A DNA stretch of 36,680 nt from a virus, in the IMG/VR virus record IMGVR_UViG_3300045999_005676, positions 1-36,680 of that record, one strand, 5' to 3'. Of the stretch, positions 21,502 to 29,396 are shown in pieces (position 1 is the stretch's first letter; each line of letters opens with the position of its first letter). The notes under the pieces were generated by a model. That model saw only the letters and a program-made list of their open reading frames with translations, did not search any database and was not told where the DNA came from. A program made the position numbers and the translations under genes.

Positions 21502-22379
21502 CTTAATATCTCCTCAAAAATCTGCATTTTTGTAATTGCAGGTTCCCAGCCCCATGTTTTTTTTGCAAGAGAATTATCTAGAACAATTTCCTTCATATCC
21601 ATTTTTCTCTGTTCAAAGTAATTTACTTTTCTTTTGCCAAGCCTTTCTCTGCAAAAATCAGAAAGCTCGTTTAATGTAAAGGAGTTGTTGATTCCACCAG
21701 AAACATTGCAAAGTGTTTTTCCTCTTGCAAAAGACGCTTTTGCTACTAGCGGGATAAGGTCTTTGGGGTGAAAAACATCTCTTTTTTGATTGCCTCCAAA
21801 CCCATAAATATTCATTTCTTTTTTATGTTTCCATGAGTTAATCCAATAGGATATAATGCCTTGGTCGCTCTTGCCAAATTGCCCTGCCCCGGCCATAAGC
21901 CCGCATCGGAAAATGTGGCTTGGGAAATCAAATTCGCTAATTATCAATTCTGATGCATATTTAGAGGCTCCATAATGGCTTCTTTTCCCGACCATTGAAC
22001 AATTTTCTGTTATAGGGGATATTGACTCAAGCGGGTAAACTCTGCTTGATGAAATATATATCAAAGTTGCACCCCATTCTTTTGCAAGCTGACATATTTT
22101 GACGGTTCCCCACAAATTTGAACTATAAACGGTTTCGGGGGCTATTTCGTTATATCCCGCCATCACGCTTGGATTGGCCGCACAATGAATTATTACATCG
22201 TGAGGCTCTTTCTCATGAAAATTCTGAACATCGCAAATAAATAACTTTCTTCCTTGCTTTCTAAAAATTTCTGCATTTTGAGATGTTCCTTCTCTTGATA
22301 GATTGTCCAAAAGGGTCGCGTTTTTGAAATAGTTGGAAATGATGAATCCGACAAATCCACAAGCTCCTGTTATGAGCAT
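21495..22379 (-). CDS. NAD-dependent epimerase/dehydratase (extended SDR)
   Basis: Short-chain dehydrogenase signature: LITGACGFVGFIISN (GxxGxxG) at the N-terminus, then CAANPSV for the NAD pocket and Y-G-A-S-K-Y (YxxxK) at about residue 142, with S-S-S upstream. DVFHPKDLIPLVAKA and FTLNELSDFCRERLGKRKVN fit the substrate domain of nucleotide-sugar enzymes. Likely makes or modifies a nucleotide sugar for the cassette's glycosyltransferases. ATG 22379 has GGGGGG just upstream. About 294 aa, normal for the family. Confidence 0.85.
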   Translation of the reverse strand: MLITGACGFVGFIISNYFKNATLLDNLSREGTSQNAEIFRKQGRKLFICDVQNFHEKEPHDVIIHCAANPSVMAGYNEIAPETVYSSNLWGTVKICQLAKEWGATLIYISSSRVYPLESISPITENCSMVGKRSHYGASKYASELIISEFDFPSHIFRCGLMAGAGQFGKSDQGIISYWINSWKHKKEMNIYGFGGNQKRDVFHPKDLIPLVAKASFARGKTLCNVSGGINNSFTLNELSDFCRERLGKRKVNYFEQRKMDMKEIVLDNSLAKKTWGWEPAITKMQIFEEILRC

Positions 22380-23008
22380 ATATCCCCCCATTCTTCTTTT
22401 GCCACCGCAACATCAAGCGAGCCATCTTTTCTAATTGTATCGAAAAGGGCGGAGGTTCTTTTGATTGGCAATGGATGAATGGCGTAGGCCAAAAAAGTTT
22501 CTGGATGAAAAATTCCGCCCCTTGAAATATATTCGTCCAATCTTGCAAATCTGTTGAAGTAGGCATCCATCCAGCATCTTTTCCCAAAGGCAAATCTGTC
22601 GTTATATCCCCAGTAATTGCAAAACTTGGGGATATAAATTGCGTCATCTTGGGGTTCTTCGGGAAGTATTCTGAATGCCAAATCCGGCCTCAACCTAACA
22701 ACGCAATCCGCATCAATGCCGCTTTTGTCGAAAATTTGCCAAACTCTTTGCATTGCCCAAAGTTGCCGAAGAACGCTTTGGATGCCGTGACAACCCCTGC
22801 CAATTTGCCAAGCATATTCCCTTTTCTCATCAATATAAGGCTGTTCCTCGATAACAAGAATATTCGGATTGAGCAAAAACGCTTTTTCGGCATCCTCATC
22901 TTTTGCGGCGTGTATTACCCAAGAGGCTTCTGGATACAGGCTTTTTAATTGTTTTGCGGTCTTGTCCAAGCTCCGCATCTGCCCAGAAACAAGGACTGCG
23001 GTTTTCAA
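22370..23008 (-). CDS. Glycosyltransferase-like protein, 212 aa
   Basis: The sequence VVRLRPDLAFRI near position 104, after the AVLVSGQMRSLDKTAKQLKS start, is characteristic of a group of glycan-related phage and bacterial proteins with an (R/M)RPDL core. A Cys-Trp-rich middle (CNYWGYNDRFAFGKRCWMDA) and EHIHP-like C-terminal segment (ETFLAYAIHPL) follow. The start is TTG 23008, overlapping the radical SAM stop (TTGA), with the overlap to the epimerase being 10 nt. Donor and acceptor are not predictable. Confidence 0.6.
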   Translation of the reverse strand: MKTAVLVSGQMRSLDKTAKQLKSLYPEASWVIHAAKDEDAEKAFLLNPNILVIEEQPYIDEKREYAWQIGRGCHGIQSVLRQLWAMQRVWQIFDKSGIDADCVVRLRPDLAFRILPEEPQDDAIYIPKFCNYWGYNDRFAFGKRCWMDAYFNRFARLDEYISRGGIFHPETFLAYAIHPLPIKRTSALFDTIRKDGSLDVAVAKEEWGDICS

Positions 23009-24309
23009 GATGTTTTTAATTCCTGCACCAATGCCTTAAACTTCTTATGCCCATCTGATTCGAGAATATAGGAATCATCAATTTTTGCCCCATCGTATTT
23101 TTCGAGATGCCCTTCTTTGCGAAGTGTCGCCAGCGGGGTTCCCTCGATTTCCGCCGTGCCGGATAATTGATAAGAGTCGAACGGAAGGCTTTTGATGAAT
23201 TTGATTGTTTCCTGTCTTTGTTCTGCCGTTTCGCCGGGAAGCCCGACCGTGAATGTTCCGTGAACAGTCATTCCGATTTCCTTAAGATGCCGAACAACTC
23301 CGGCTCCCTCATCAAGATTAAGATGCTTGTTCACGATATGATCCACAACATATTGGCTCCCAGACTCGAATCCTAGTTTTACCCCAAAGCATCCAGAATC
23401 CTTCATAATTTTCCAAGTCTCAATCGGGATGGTGTCCGCCCTGCACATGGCAGACCAAGGGAGTCCTATCTTGCCCATAATCTCGCACATTTCTAGGGTG
23501 TGCTTATTCCCAAGGTTAAAGGTATCATCATCAAAATAGATGCTTTTGAATGGGAATCTTTTGATGAGATAACCCAAGAAATTCTCCATATATTCTGGCG
23601 TGTAATAGCGGACGGTTCTTTTGCCTTTCCCATCTGGGTCGTTCCCGGTCATGGCCGCAGGCCAAACACAAAAGATGCACTTGAAAGGGCAACCTCTCGA
23701 TGCCCAGACTTGGGCGTGAGGAAATTTTTGCCCCCTTGGTTGATGGTCGCAATAATGATCCCAGCATTCGATGGGATATTCTGGGAAGGGTGCTTCGTTC
23801 ATTTCCTTTTGGCTTAAAAGTTCGGCTTCAATCACCCCGCCCTTTTCGACTGCCCTTAAAACCCCTTTTTCATATTCGCCCTTAACCACGGCAAAAACGC
23901 CTTTCTTTTCAATAATTTCCTGCGGGGACACCGCCGAGATTGTGCCTGTTAGGATTATCTTTATGTCGGGAAGAATCCTTTTGATTTCTTGGATGACTTT
24001 TTGATCATGCGCCCAGCTTGGCGTGGCGGTTTCAATGACAAGAAATTCCGGGTCTGTTTTTTTAAGCCACGCAAAATAGGACTGATAGGATTCCCTAGTG
24101 GCAATCGAGTCCCGAAGCTCTGCCTTGTGTCCGGCCTTCCTTGCGTAGCTTGTTGCATATCCCATAAAGAATGGGAATGGTATGTATTCTCCGAATTGAA
24201 AATTGTCGGGGCGATTGAATTGGGCTGTATATGTGTGCGGCCAGCGGGAGCCAGCCCTAACCCCGCAAACATTATTCTCCCACCACGGAGGATTTGAAAA
24301 GACAATCAT
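23005..24309 (-). CDS. Radical SAM enzyme with cobalamin-binding-like domain
   Basis: Cys207-x3-Cys211-x2-Cys214 (RGCPFKCIFC) is the radical SAM [4Fe-4S] site. The N-terminal 45-165 region has the Rossmann-like pattern of B12-binding domains (FMGYATSYARKAGHKAELRD, then FLVIETATPS, IILTGTISAVSPQEI). The His of the usual DxHxxG is absent (DSIAT), so a base-off ligand is not confirmed. C-terminal GLPGETAEQRQETIKFIKSL is typical of these enzymes. Members of this class methylate or rearrange unreactive carbon atoms. Here the context is a glycan cassette between capsid and tail genes. ATG overlaps the methyltransferase stop (ATGA). Confidence 0.85.
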   Translation of the reverse strand: MIVFSNPPWWENNVCGVRAGSRWPHTYTAQFNRPDNFQFGEYIPFPFFMGYATSYARKAGHKAELRDSIATRESYQSYFAWLKKTDPEFLVIETATPSWAHDQKVIQEIKRILPDIKIILTGTISAVSPQEIIEKKGVFAVVKGEYEKGVLRAVEKGGVIEAELLSQKEMNEAPFPEYPIECWDHYCDHQPRGQKFPHAQVWASRGCPFKCIFCVWPAAMTGNDPDGKGKRTVRYYTPEYMENFLGYLIKRFPFKSIYFDDDTFNLGNKHTLEMCEIMGKIGLPWSAMCRADTIPIETWKIMKDSGCFGVKLGFESGSQYVVDHIVNKHLNLDEGAGVVRHLKEIGMTVHGTFTVGLPGETAEQRQETIKFIKSLPFDSYQLSGTAEIEGTPLATLRKEGHLEKYDGAKIDDSYILESDGHKKFKALVQELKTS

Positions 24310-24905
24310 TTCCTAAAAATGGCAGAGCCATTCCTCCAAGATTGCGACTCCCATAAAACAGGATGTCCCGCTGTTTTCAGCCATTGGTAATTGCCGTGAT
24401 TCTTAATATCATTCACATCATCCAAGGCTATGATTCCTCCCTCCTTGACCTTCGGAAAGAAAACCATAAAATCCGCCCTTCCAGAAAACACTCCGCCATC
24501 CAGCAAAAGAAAGTCAATCTCATCTTTTAGGCTGATGTGTCCCCAAATATATTTAGACGCGACCCTAAATTCTTCCTTATGCCATTCAATAATTTGCTCA
24601 AGGGGATATTGATTCAGCTTGGTTTGGGTGGTTCTATAAAAATCCTCGACTTGCGATATGCTCATCCAAAGCATCGGATTGCTGGAAAGCTGGTTAATGG
24701 CAAGCCCTCCCTGCCGTGAATCAAGGTTATATTTGTGGCGGCCTATGCGGTCGGGATGAATCTCAAAGCTAAATAATTCCCTTGTTCTAATACATTGAGT
24801 TGAGCCGTCCCCGGTTCCTCCCCCTATCTCAACTCCAAGGGCAAGCCCCTCGCTGTATTTTGCTAGGGCTTGGCCGAATGGGTCTTGAATGGTTATTTCT
24901 TGCAT
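24306..24905 (-). CDS. SAM-dependent methyltransferase, class I, 199 aa
   Basis: The SAM-binding strand-loop LALGVEIGGGTGDGSTQCI (about residues 21-39) is motif I of class I methyltransferases. FLLLDGGVFSGRADF, then PKVKEGGIIALDDVNDI, give motif IV/VI-like strands including D-x-x-G and the C-terminal ALDDV, as in methyltransferase_24-type small-molecule and O-methyltransferases. It may methylate a sugar. Overlaps upstream by 13 nt and downstream by ATGA. Confidence 0.75.
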   Translation of the reverse strand: MQEITIQDPFGQALAKYSEGLALGVEIGGGTGDGSTQCIRTRELFSFEIHPDRIGRHKYNLDSRQGGLAINQLSSNPMLWMSISQVEDFYRTTQTKLNQYPLEQIIEWHKEEFRVASKYIWGHISLKDEIDFLLLDGGVFSGRADFMVFFPKVKEGGIIALDDVNDIKNHGNYQWLKTAGHPVLWESQSWRNGSAIFRK

Positions 24906-25174
24906 TTTGGTTTTGCCGAATTTTTTAAGGCATGAACAATCACATAGTTAATGACTGCTTCCTTGTCCTTGGCAAGCAATTTTATCCCAATCCTATAAAG
25001 TTCTTTCCCTGCCTTTTCGTCATACTCAATATCAACAAGCACATATTTGGTTTTGTCTGGGCGCGATTTGCCAAATTTAATCATACCAAGCCCATTGGTA
25101 TCCTCGCCTTTTTTGGCTGGCCTAATTCCAATTTGCGGCTTTTCTTTTCTCATAAATGGCTTTGCCCTTTTCAT
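24893..25174 (-). CDS. Small basic hypothetical protein, 93 aa
   Basis: The ATG at 25174 (GGAG upstream) overlaps the glycosyltransferase gene by 53 nt. A shorter start at 25153 is possible. Very Lys-rich (KRAKPFMRKEKPQIGIRPAK) with a beta/helix core (YVLVDIEYDEKAGKELYRIG; KDKEAVINYVIVHALK). The end NSAKPKCKK is positively charged. No recognised domain; possibly a nucleic-acid or glycan-binding partner. Confidence 0.55.
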   Translation of the reverse strand: MKRAKPFMRKEKPQIGIRPAKKGEDTNGLGMIKFGKSRPDKTKYVLVDIEYDEKAGKELYRIGIKLLAKDKEAVINYVIVHALKNSAKPKCKK

Positions 25175-26783
25175 AAAACTCCGGCTTGTTGTGATGTTTG
25201 ATTAGATCATCCGGCTTCCCGCCTGTAAAGAGCGGGTTCTCATGCTTGAATTGAATATGCTTGGCCTCAATCACAACTCCATCACCATAAGCTCTTTCTG
25301 TAAATTCATTGTCTGAATAGATGCCATCGCTCTCTTGGTATTCGGGGTGGAACATATAACCCCCTTGTTTTTCAAGCCTCTTTTGCGTCATAATCGCCAT
25401 ACAAAGGAGTTTATCGGTTCTAAGCCCATCAGATATTGCCAAGACTTTCTCCTCGTTTGTAGCCCCAATAGCGGTCGAAATTAGAGCATCCCAATGTCTA
25501 GGCGGACTCCAATCGTCCGACATTTGAACCAGAATATCTCCTTTCGCCATTTTTGCCCCATAATTCCAAGCGTTGACGATCCCGCCGGGTTTGCATCGGA
25601 TGGCTTGATGGGGAGTGTAATCTTGGGGATCATCGTGATCCACCACAAAAATCCACTCAACCTCAAGAGGGCTTTTTGCCAACATCAGCCATTGTTGCCT
25701 TCGTTGCCAAGCAATCTGTGGCCTCCCCTTGGTTGCATGAATGATTGAGATTTTGGGGGCTGGCCTTGACTTCTTAATCTTTTCGGCTTCCTCTTTTTTG
25801 CCGACACAAACAGAGGCAGTTTCATAAATATCCAAACATTGCCATTGGTATATTGCCTCAACTAGGTTCCAGTAATGGGCGGTTGGCCTTGGTAGGCTCA
25901 TCGCCGCCCTTGCCGCTCCCCATGCCTTTACCCATTGTCCCCTTGCAGAGTATTCAACCGCCATCCAATAGTGAGCTTCCCTTCGATCCGGCTGAATGGC
26001 GATAGCCTCCCCAAGATATTTTAGCTTTTCCTCGCCTGTCGGGGCGCATCTTCCCATGTTGCAAAGAACATCGTATCGAAGCGTATCCTCTAGCTCTTGA
26101 AATTGAATTGCCAGCTTACCATACTTTAAGCAGTCCGCCCAATTCTGGGTTAAAAAATGCTCTTGTTGGGTATAGTAAAGGGCGTTGGGGGTTGGATCTA
26201 GGGTGTCTTTAAGAATTTCAAAGTTCCTGTCGGCGGAAGTCTTTTTGTAGCCCTTGGGATTGTGAACCCTAACCACCTTGTCGATTCCAAAAATCTTTGA
26301 CTGATCCTCGGCTACAAGCATTTCGTGAACCCGATTCTTCCACTTGCATTTTCCTTTTAAGGAAACCATCTCCCTTAGTGGGATCAACCCAGCGTTAGCC
26401 ACGAAATACCTAAACGCAATAAGCTGTGCGCCCCTTTCCTCTGCCTTAGTTATAGCTTCATCAATAACCGCCTCTGCCCCCGGTTGCATCTCATCATCGG
26501 CATCCACCCACATTGCCCACTTCTCGGAACAAGCATCCAAGGCCGTGTTCCTTGCGGCGGCAAAGTCATCTATATGAGGCCAATCCGTTCTTTGATTCTT
26601 ATAATGAACAACTCTAGCACCGTGAGCCAGTGCAACTTTTTCCTCCTCGGCTGTCGGATTGCTCCCCCCAGCCAAGCAAACAACAAACTCCTTCGCAATG
26701 GGCTTGAAGGAGCTAAGGCATCTTTCGAGATATTCGGCTTCATTGCCGCCACAAATAAGGTAAACAGACAGAGGATTTCTCAT
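25122..26783 (-). CDS. Two-module glycosyltransferase with central helical repeats, 553 aa
   Basis: The N-terminal 1-210 region is a GT2-type domain (SVYLICGGNEAEYLERCLSS, and WAMWVDADDEMQPG holding D94-A-D96). Residues about 210-330 look like TPR-type helices (NALYYTQQEHFLTQNWADCL, CLKYGKLAIQFQELEDTLRY, REAHYWMAVEYSARGQWVKA). The C-terminal part starts ISIIHATKGRPQIAWQRRQQ and includes DILVQMSDDWSPP, so a second GT-A-like module. ATG 26783 is preceded by GAAATCCTTT and TTGACA 23 nt upstream. First gene of the cassette, just after the terminator. Confidence 0.75.
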   Translation of the reverse strand: MRNPLSVYLICGGNEAEYLERCLSSFKPIAKEFVVCLAGGSNPTAEEEKVALAHGARVVHYKNQRTDWPHIDDFAAARNTALDACSEKWAMWVDADDEMQPGAEAVIDEAITKAEERGAQLIAFRYFVANAGLIPLREMVSLKGKCKWKNRVHEMLVAEDQSKIFGIDKVVRVHNPKGYKKTSADRNFEILKDTLDPTPNALYYTQQEHFLTQNWADCLKYGKLAIQFQELEDTLRYDVLCNMGRCAPTGEEKLKYLGEAIAIQPDRREAHYWMAVEYSARGQWVKAWGAARAAMSLPRPTAHYWNLVEAIYQWQCLDIYETASVCVGKKEEAEKIKKSRPAPKISIIHATKGRPQIAWQRRQQWLMLAKSPLEVEWIFVVDHDDPQDYTPHQAIRCKPGGIVNAWNYGAKMAKGDILVQMSDDWSPPRHWDALISTAIGATNEEKVLAISDGLRTDKLLCMAIMTQKRLEKQGGYMFHPEYQESDGIYSDNEFTERAYGDGVVIEAKHIQFKHENPLFTGGKPDDLIKHHNKPEFYEKGKAIYEKRKAANWN

Positions 26784-26826
26784 AAAGGATTTCAAGATGG
26801 GATTTATGTCAATTCATAAAAGAAAG

Positions 26827-26857
26827 AGGGGCTAGAGTTTTTTAGGCTCTAGCCCCT
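26827..26857 (-). terminator. Rho-independent terminator after capsid gene
   Basis: Perfect 11-bp stem, AGGGGCTAGAG (26827-26837) and CTCTAGCCCCT (26847-26857), with a 9-nt loop. On the minus strand it is followed by the T-rich tail CTTTCTTTT. The tail occurs only in the minus direction, so it terminates transcription coming from the capsid gene. It separates the head genes from the accessory cassette. Confidence 0.85.
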
Positions 26858-26881
26858 CGGAGGAACCACACAATCTATATT

Positions 26882-27850
26882 TTAGCTTGCCGAGTAGTCG
26901 GTGGTGATACGAACCGCCGCATTGGGGTCGATCACAACTTCGTCCGTGTTCATGCGAACCCGCAGAACATTGGAACGGCGAGCCTCATCGCGATAGCTCT
27001 CGGAGACGAATCCGGCCGCATCAGCCGCCCAAACCAAGGTGCGTCCGATACCACCAGCGGTGAACTCACCGCCAGCGATCTGACCCACAACGATCTTGCT
27101 GTCCGGCACGATGAACGAGCCGGAGTAGCTCTTGCCCTTGTTGGCGGTGTTGTAGGCCGCACGCCCAACGGCGAGGGTCTGCACGCCCAGAGCCGCCGCG
27201 ATCTCGGCTTCGGAGAGCAAGCGAGCCCCGGTGTTCGAGATCACTCCGAAGAACTGATTCTGGAGGAGGGTCGAACGACGGATCAACTCGAACACATTGG
27301 CCGACATCGCGATGCAATTCGGCTCGTAACCGAGCTTATTGAGGGCGAGTTTGGCGGCCGCCACATCACGGGCAACATCAACGGTGGCGATGTTCGTATT
27401 CGTGTAGGCAACGGCGCGAGTCTGGTCAGCCGTGGTGAAGGGGGTCGAGCCAGCCCAGAGAAGGTCGGAAACCCGCTTCTCATGGCCGAGCTTGATCTGA
27501 CGAAGGAGGAAGCGAGCGGTCTCGCTTTCCACCGCGAAAAAGCGATTCAAGTCCTCAACGCTACCGTCATCAAGCAATTCCTCTAGGCCGAACTCCTCGG
27601 TGGAGTAGCTCGCGCTAGTGAAGGAACGGATGCCCCTCTGGTATTCGCTACCAGCGGAACGGATCGCCGAGTTGTTGGAGAGGAGGTCAGCCGCCGCCAA
27701 CTGAACCTTGAGATAGGTTCCGGCTTTGGCCGAAACATTCTGCAAGGGGAGAAGGGTTGCGCCGATCAAACCCACATCAGCTTGGGGGGCTTCGATCAGG
27801 GCTTGGTTGATGTCTGCACGGATAGTCGTGCCGCCTGCGATATAGCTCAT
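26882..27850 (-). CDS. Major capsid protein (HK97 fold, gpE-like)
   Basis: 322 aa. N-terminal helix and hinge (TIRADINQALIEAPQADVGL), then EEFGLEELLDDGSVEDLNRF with charged P-domain-like helix, long spine-type helix AVESETARFLLRQIKLGHEK, and beta strands in the A-domain-like region (ALGVQTLAVGRAAYNTANKG, KIVVGQIAGGEFTAGG). This pattern fits capsid proteins of lambda-type phages. GC content and codon use are higher than in most neighbours, as is common for abundant proteins. Preceded by AAGGATAAATAG and followed by a strong terminator. Confidence 0.85.
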   Translation of the reverse strand: MSYIAGGTTIRADINQALIEAPQADVGLIGATLLPLQNVSAKAGTYLKVQLAAADLLSNNSAIRSAGSEYQRGIRSFTSASYSTEEFGLEELLDDGSVEDLNRFFAVESETARFLLRQIKLGHEKRVSDLLWAGSTPFTTADQTRAVAYTNTNIATVDVARDVAAAKLALNKLGYEPNCIAMSANVFELIRRSTLLQNQFFGVISNTGARLLSEAEIAAALGVQTLAVGRAAYNTANKGKSYSGSFIVPDSKIVVGQIAGGEFTAGGIGRTLVWAADAAGFVSESYRDEARRSNVLRVRMNTDEVVIDPNAAVRITTDYSAS

Positions 27851-27881
27851 TTTCTATTTATCCTTGGTTAGTTGTTAATCT

Positions 27882-28247
27882 TTAGTCAACCTTCAGCGGA
27901 ACGGCGATCTCGATCACCGCACCAGTCTCGGTGGCCGCTTCGAGAGCGATGCCAGCGGAAATGGTGTTGGAAGCCGCCGTGGTCACGAGGCCAGAAGCAT
28001 CGAAGGAGAGCGAGTCTCCAACGGCCGCCACGCCCGAAACCGTTGCAAAGTAGGTCGGGTGGAACAGCTTGACCGTGCCGGAGTCACCAGCGGCCACATC
28101 TTCCTGTGTAAAGCCGATGCAAAGAGTAGCACCAGTCACAGAGGCTTGAGCCGCACCAGCAGTCGAGGTAGGCTGAACGCCACGATAAGCACTAATCGCC
28201 GAAGCGAAAGTGAAGGTTTTGAAAAATCCGTCAACTTGAGTTCCCAT
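27882..28247 (-). CDS. Head decoration protein candidate (DUF2190/gpD-like)
   Basis: Small 121-aa protein directly before the capsid gene, as gpD in lambda. Sequence CIGFTQEDVAAGDSGTVKLF then GDSLSFDASGLVTTAASNTI, GIALEAATETGAVIEIAVPL, matches the beta-rich DUF2190-type scaffold: G.v...D.aaG..v.v, then A.e.a...G.v.eV. Predicted to trimerise on the capsid surface. AAAGGATACAAATACA precedes ATG. Confidence 0.75.
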   Translation of the reverse strand: MGTQVDGFFKTFTFASAISAYRGVQPTSTAGAAQASVTGATLCIGFTQEDVAAGDSGTVKLFHPTYFATVSGVAAVGDSLSFDASGLVTTAASNTISAGIALEAATETGAVIEIAVPLKVD

Positions 28248-28264
28248 TGTATTTGTATCCTTTG

Positions 28265-28669
28265 TTAGATGTTCTTAATACCACGGGCAAGAGCCTCGCG
28301 ATATTCGTTGGGGTTGGAGAGCATGACCGCCTTCATGGCGTTCAGCTTGGAAGTCTTGTATTCGGGGTGAGCCGACACAAGGGCTTCAAAGTTCTTCGGC
28401 TCCTCTTTCTTTGCGGGAGCCTCCTCGATCACCGGGGAAGCGGGGACAGGCTTGATGCCGAACTCGGTGAGAACCTTTTTCACAACCTCGGACATCTCCT
28501 CGGTCTTGGGCTCTTCCTTTTTCGCCATTTCCTCTTTCGGCTCAACCTCGACTTCAATCTTGGGAACCGAATCCTCTTTTTTCTCTTCTTTGGGAGACAT
28601 GGCCTCTTCCAGTTTGGCGAGGCGCACCTTGATATCTTCCACTTCCTTACCGTAATCTTTGTTTTCCAT
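28265..28669 (-). CDS. Scaffolding protein by internal in-frame start, 134 aa
   Basis: Within the protease gene an ATG at 28667-28669 is preceded by AAAAGGAGAAAACACA, a near-perfect ribosome-binding site, and by a TTGACA 15 nt upstream. The product starts MENKDYGKEVEDIKVRLAKL, a coiled coil, then a Lys/Glu-rich acidic linker (EEKKEDSVPKIEVEVEPKEE), ending with helices (FEALVSAHPEYKTSKLNAMK; PNEYREALARGIKNI). This mirrors lambda Nu3 made inside C. Scaffold function is inferred from position, composition and analogy. Confidence 0.75.
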   Translation of the reverse strand: MENKDYGKEVEDIKVRLAKLEEAMSPKEEKKEDSVPKIEVEVEPKEEMAKKEEPKTEEMSEVVKKVLTEFGIKPVPASPVIEEAPAKKEEPKNFEALVSAHPEYKTSKLNAMKAVMLSNPNEYREALARGIKNI

Positions 28670-29380
28670 TGTGTTTTCTCCTTTTGTCAAACCTTCGCCC
28701 TCAACTTCGGCTTCGGGCAGATCGGTGGGAATCGGCTTGCCGCCAACCATATATCCCATTTTGATTGTTTCTCCAGAGCATTTGGTCTGGGTCTCGGCAA
28801 ATTTCTGCATGAACTTAACCATCTCTTCAAAAAGTCCGTTCGTTGCCGCAGGGCTACTTACTAGGTCGGCGGAAGCGATGGATTGGGGTCGGATATAGTC
28901 CTTGCCGTTGATGGTCTCGGACTCGTTCACGAAAGCCAAGGAAACGCCGAACTGGTCTGGAGCTTCTGCGGCCATCTCTTTAATAAGGCCGTAGTGCGGG
29001 GAGTTGCGGAGAAGGCGAAGGTCGGCAACCAGCTTATTGCCCTCGATGCGGGGGTTGCGGGCAAACGCCACTACTGCGTCTAGCCCAGAGCCGTGGTTCA
29101 TCTTTACCTTAACGCCATTCTTTGCAGACTTCATAATTTCGAGGGCGGCTTCTAGGCTTTTTCTATCTACAAACAGATCATGTCCTTTGGCCTCCCCCAC
29201 TTCCAAAATGCTGACTCCACCTAGTTCCAATTCCTCCATCTCTTCGTCCCTATATGTATTATAGGCAACTGCCGCCCTTTGTTTTTCATCGGGAAAATCG
29301 CTGATGGCTTGTTCGTTAGCCATAAACCTTCCAACAAAATCTTGTTCCGATTCGTCTCCTCTGGGGGTAGGTAGTGGCAT
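28265..29380 (-). CDS. Prohead protease fused to scaffold (lambda C-like), 371 aa
   Basis: Start is ATG 29380 (MPLPTPRGDESEQDFV), 14 nt after a TTGACA. The open frame from 29446 overlaps the portal and lacks a good start. Residues 1-48 match the small phage motif MPLP.P..GE...DF...---FPD..QRVAV.Y..(W/Y)RDE. Residues about 50-190 look like an S78-type protease fold: NH96 in KMNHGSGLD, S147 in FGVSLAF, and SADLVSSPAATNG. These are candidate catalytic residues, not proven. The C-terminal half doubles as a scaffold that is also made separately. Confidence 0.75.
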   Translation of the reverse strand: MPLPTPRGDESEQDFVGRFMANEQAISDFPDEKQRAAVAYNTYRDEEMEELELGGVSILEVGEAKGHDLFVDRKSLEAALEIMKSAKNGVKVKMNHGSGLDAVVAFARNPRIEGNKLVADLRLLRNSPHYGLIKEMAAEAPDQFGVSLAFVNESETINGKDYIRPQSIASADLVSSPAATNGLFEEMVKFMQKFAETQTKCSGETIKMGYMVGGKPIPTDLPEAEVEGEGLTKGENTMENKDYGKEVEDIKVRLAKLEEAMSPKEEKKEDSVPKIEVEVEPKEEMAKKEEPKTEEMSEVVKKVLTEFGIKPVPASPVIEEAPAKKEEPKNFEALVSAHPEYKTSKLNAMKAVMLSNPNEYREALARGIKNI

Positions 29381-29396
29381 AGAATATTTTTTTATG

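Noticed and set aside
28247-28864. Plus-strand open frame (205 codons) rich in Leu/Phe/Gly/His
   Set aside because: Antisense of the Lys/Glu-rich scaffold region; repetitive LGLGLFLFRH-type sequence is a typical shadow.
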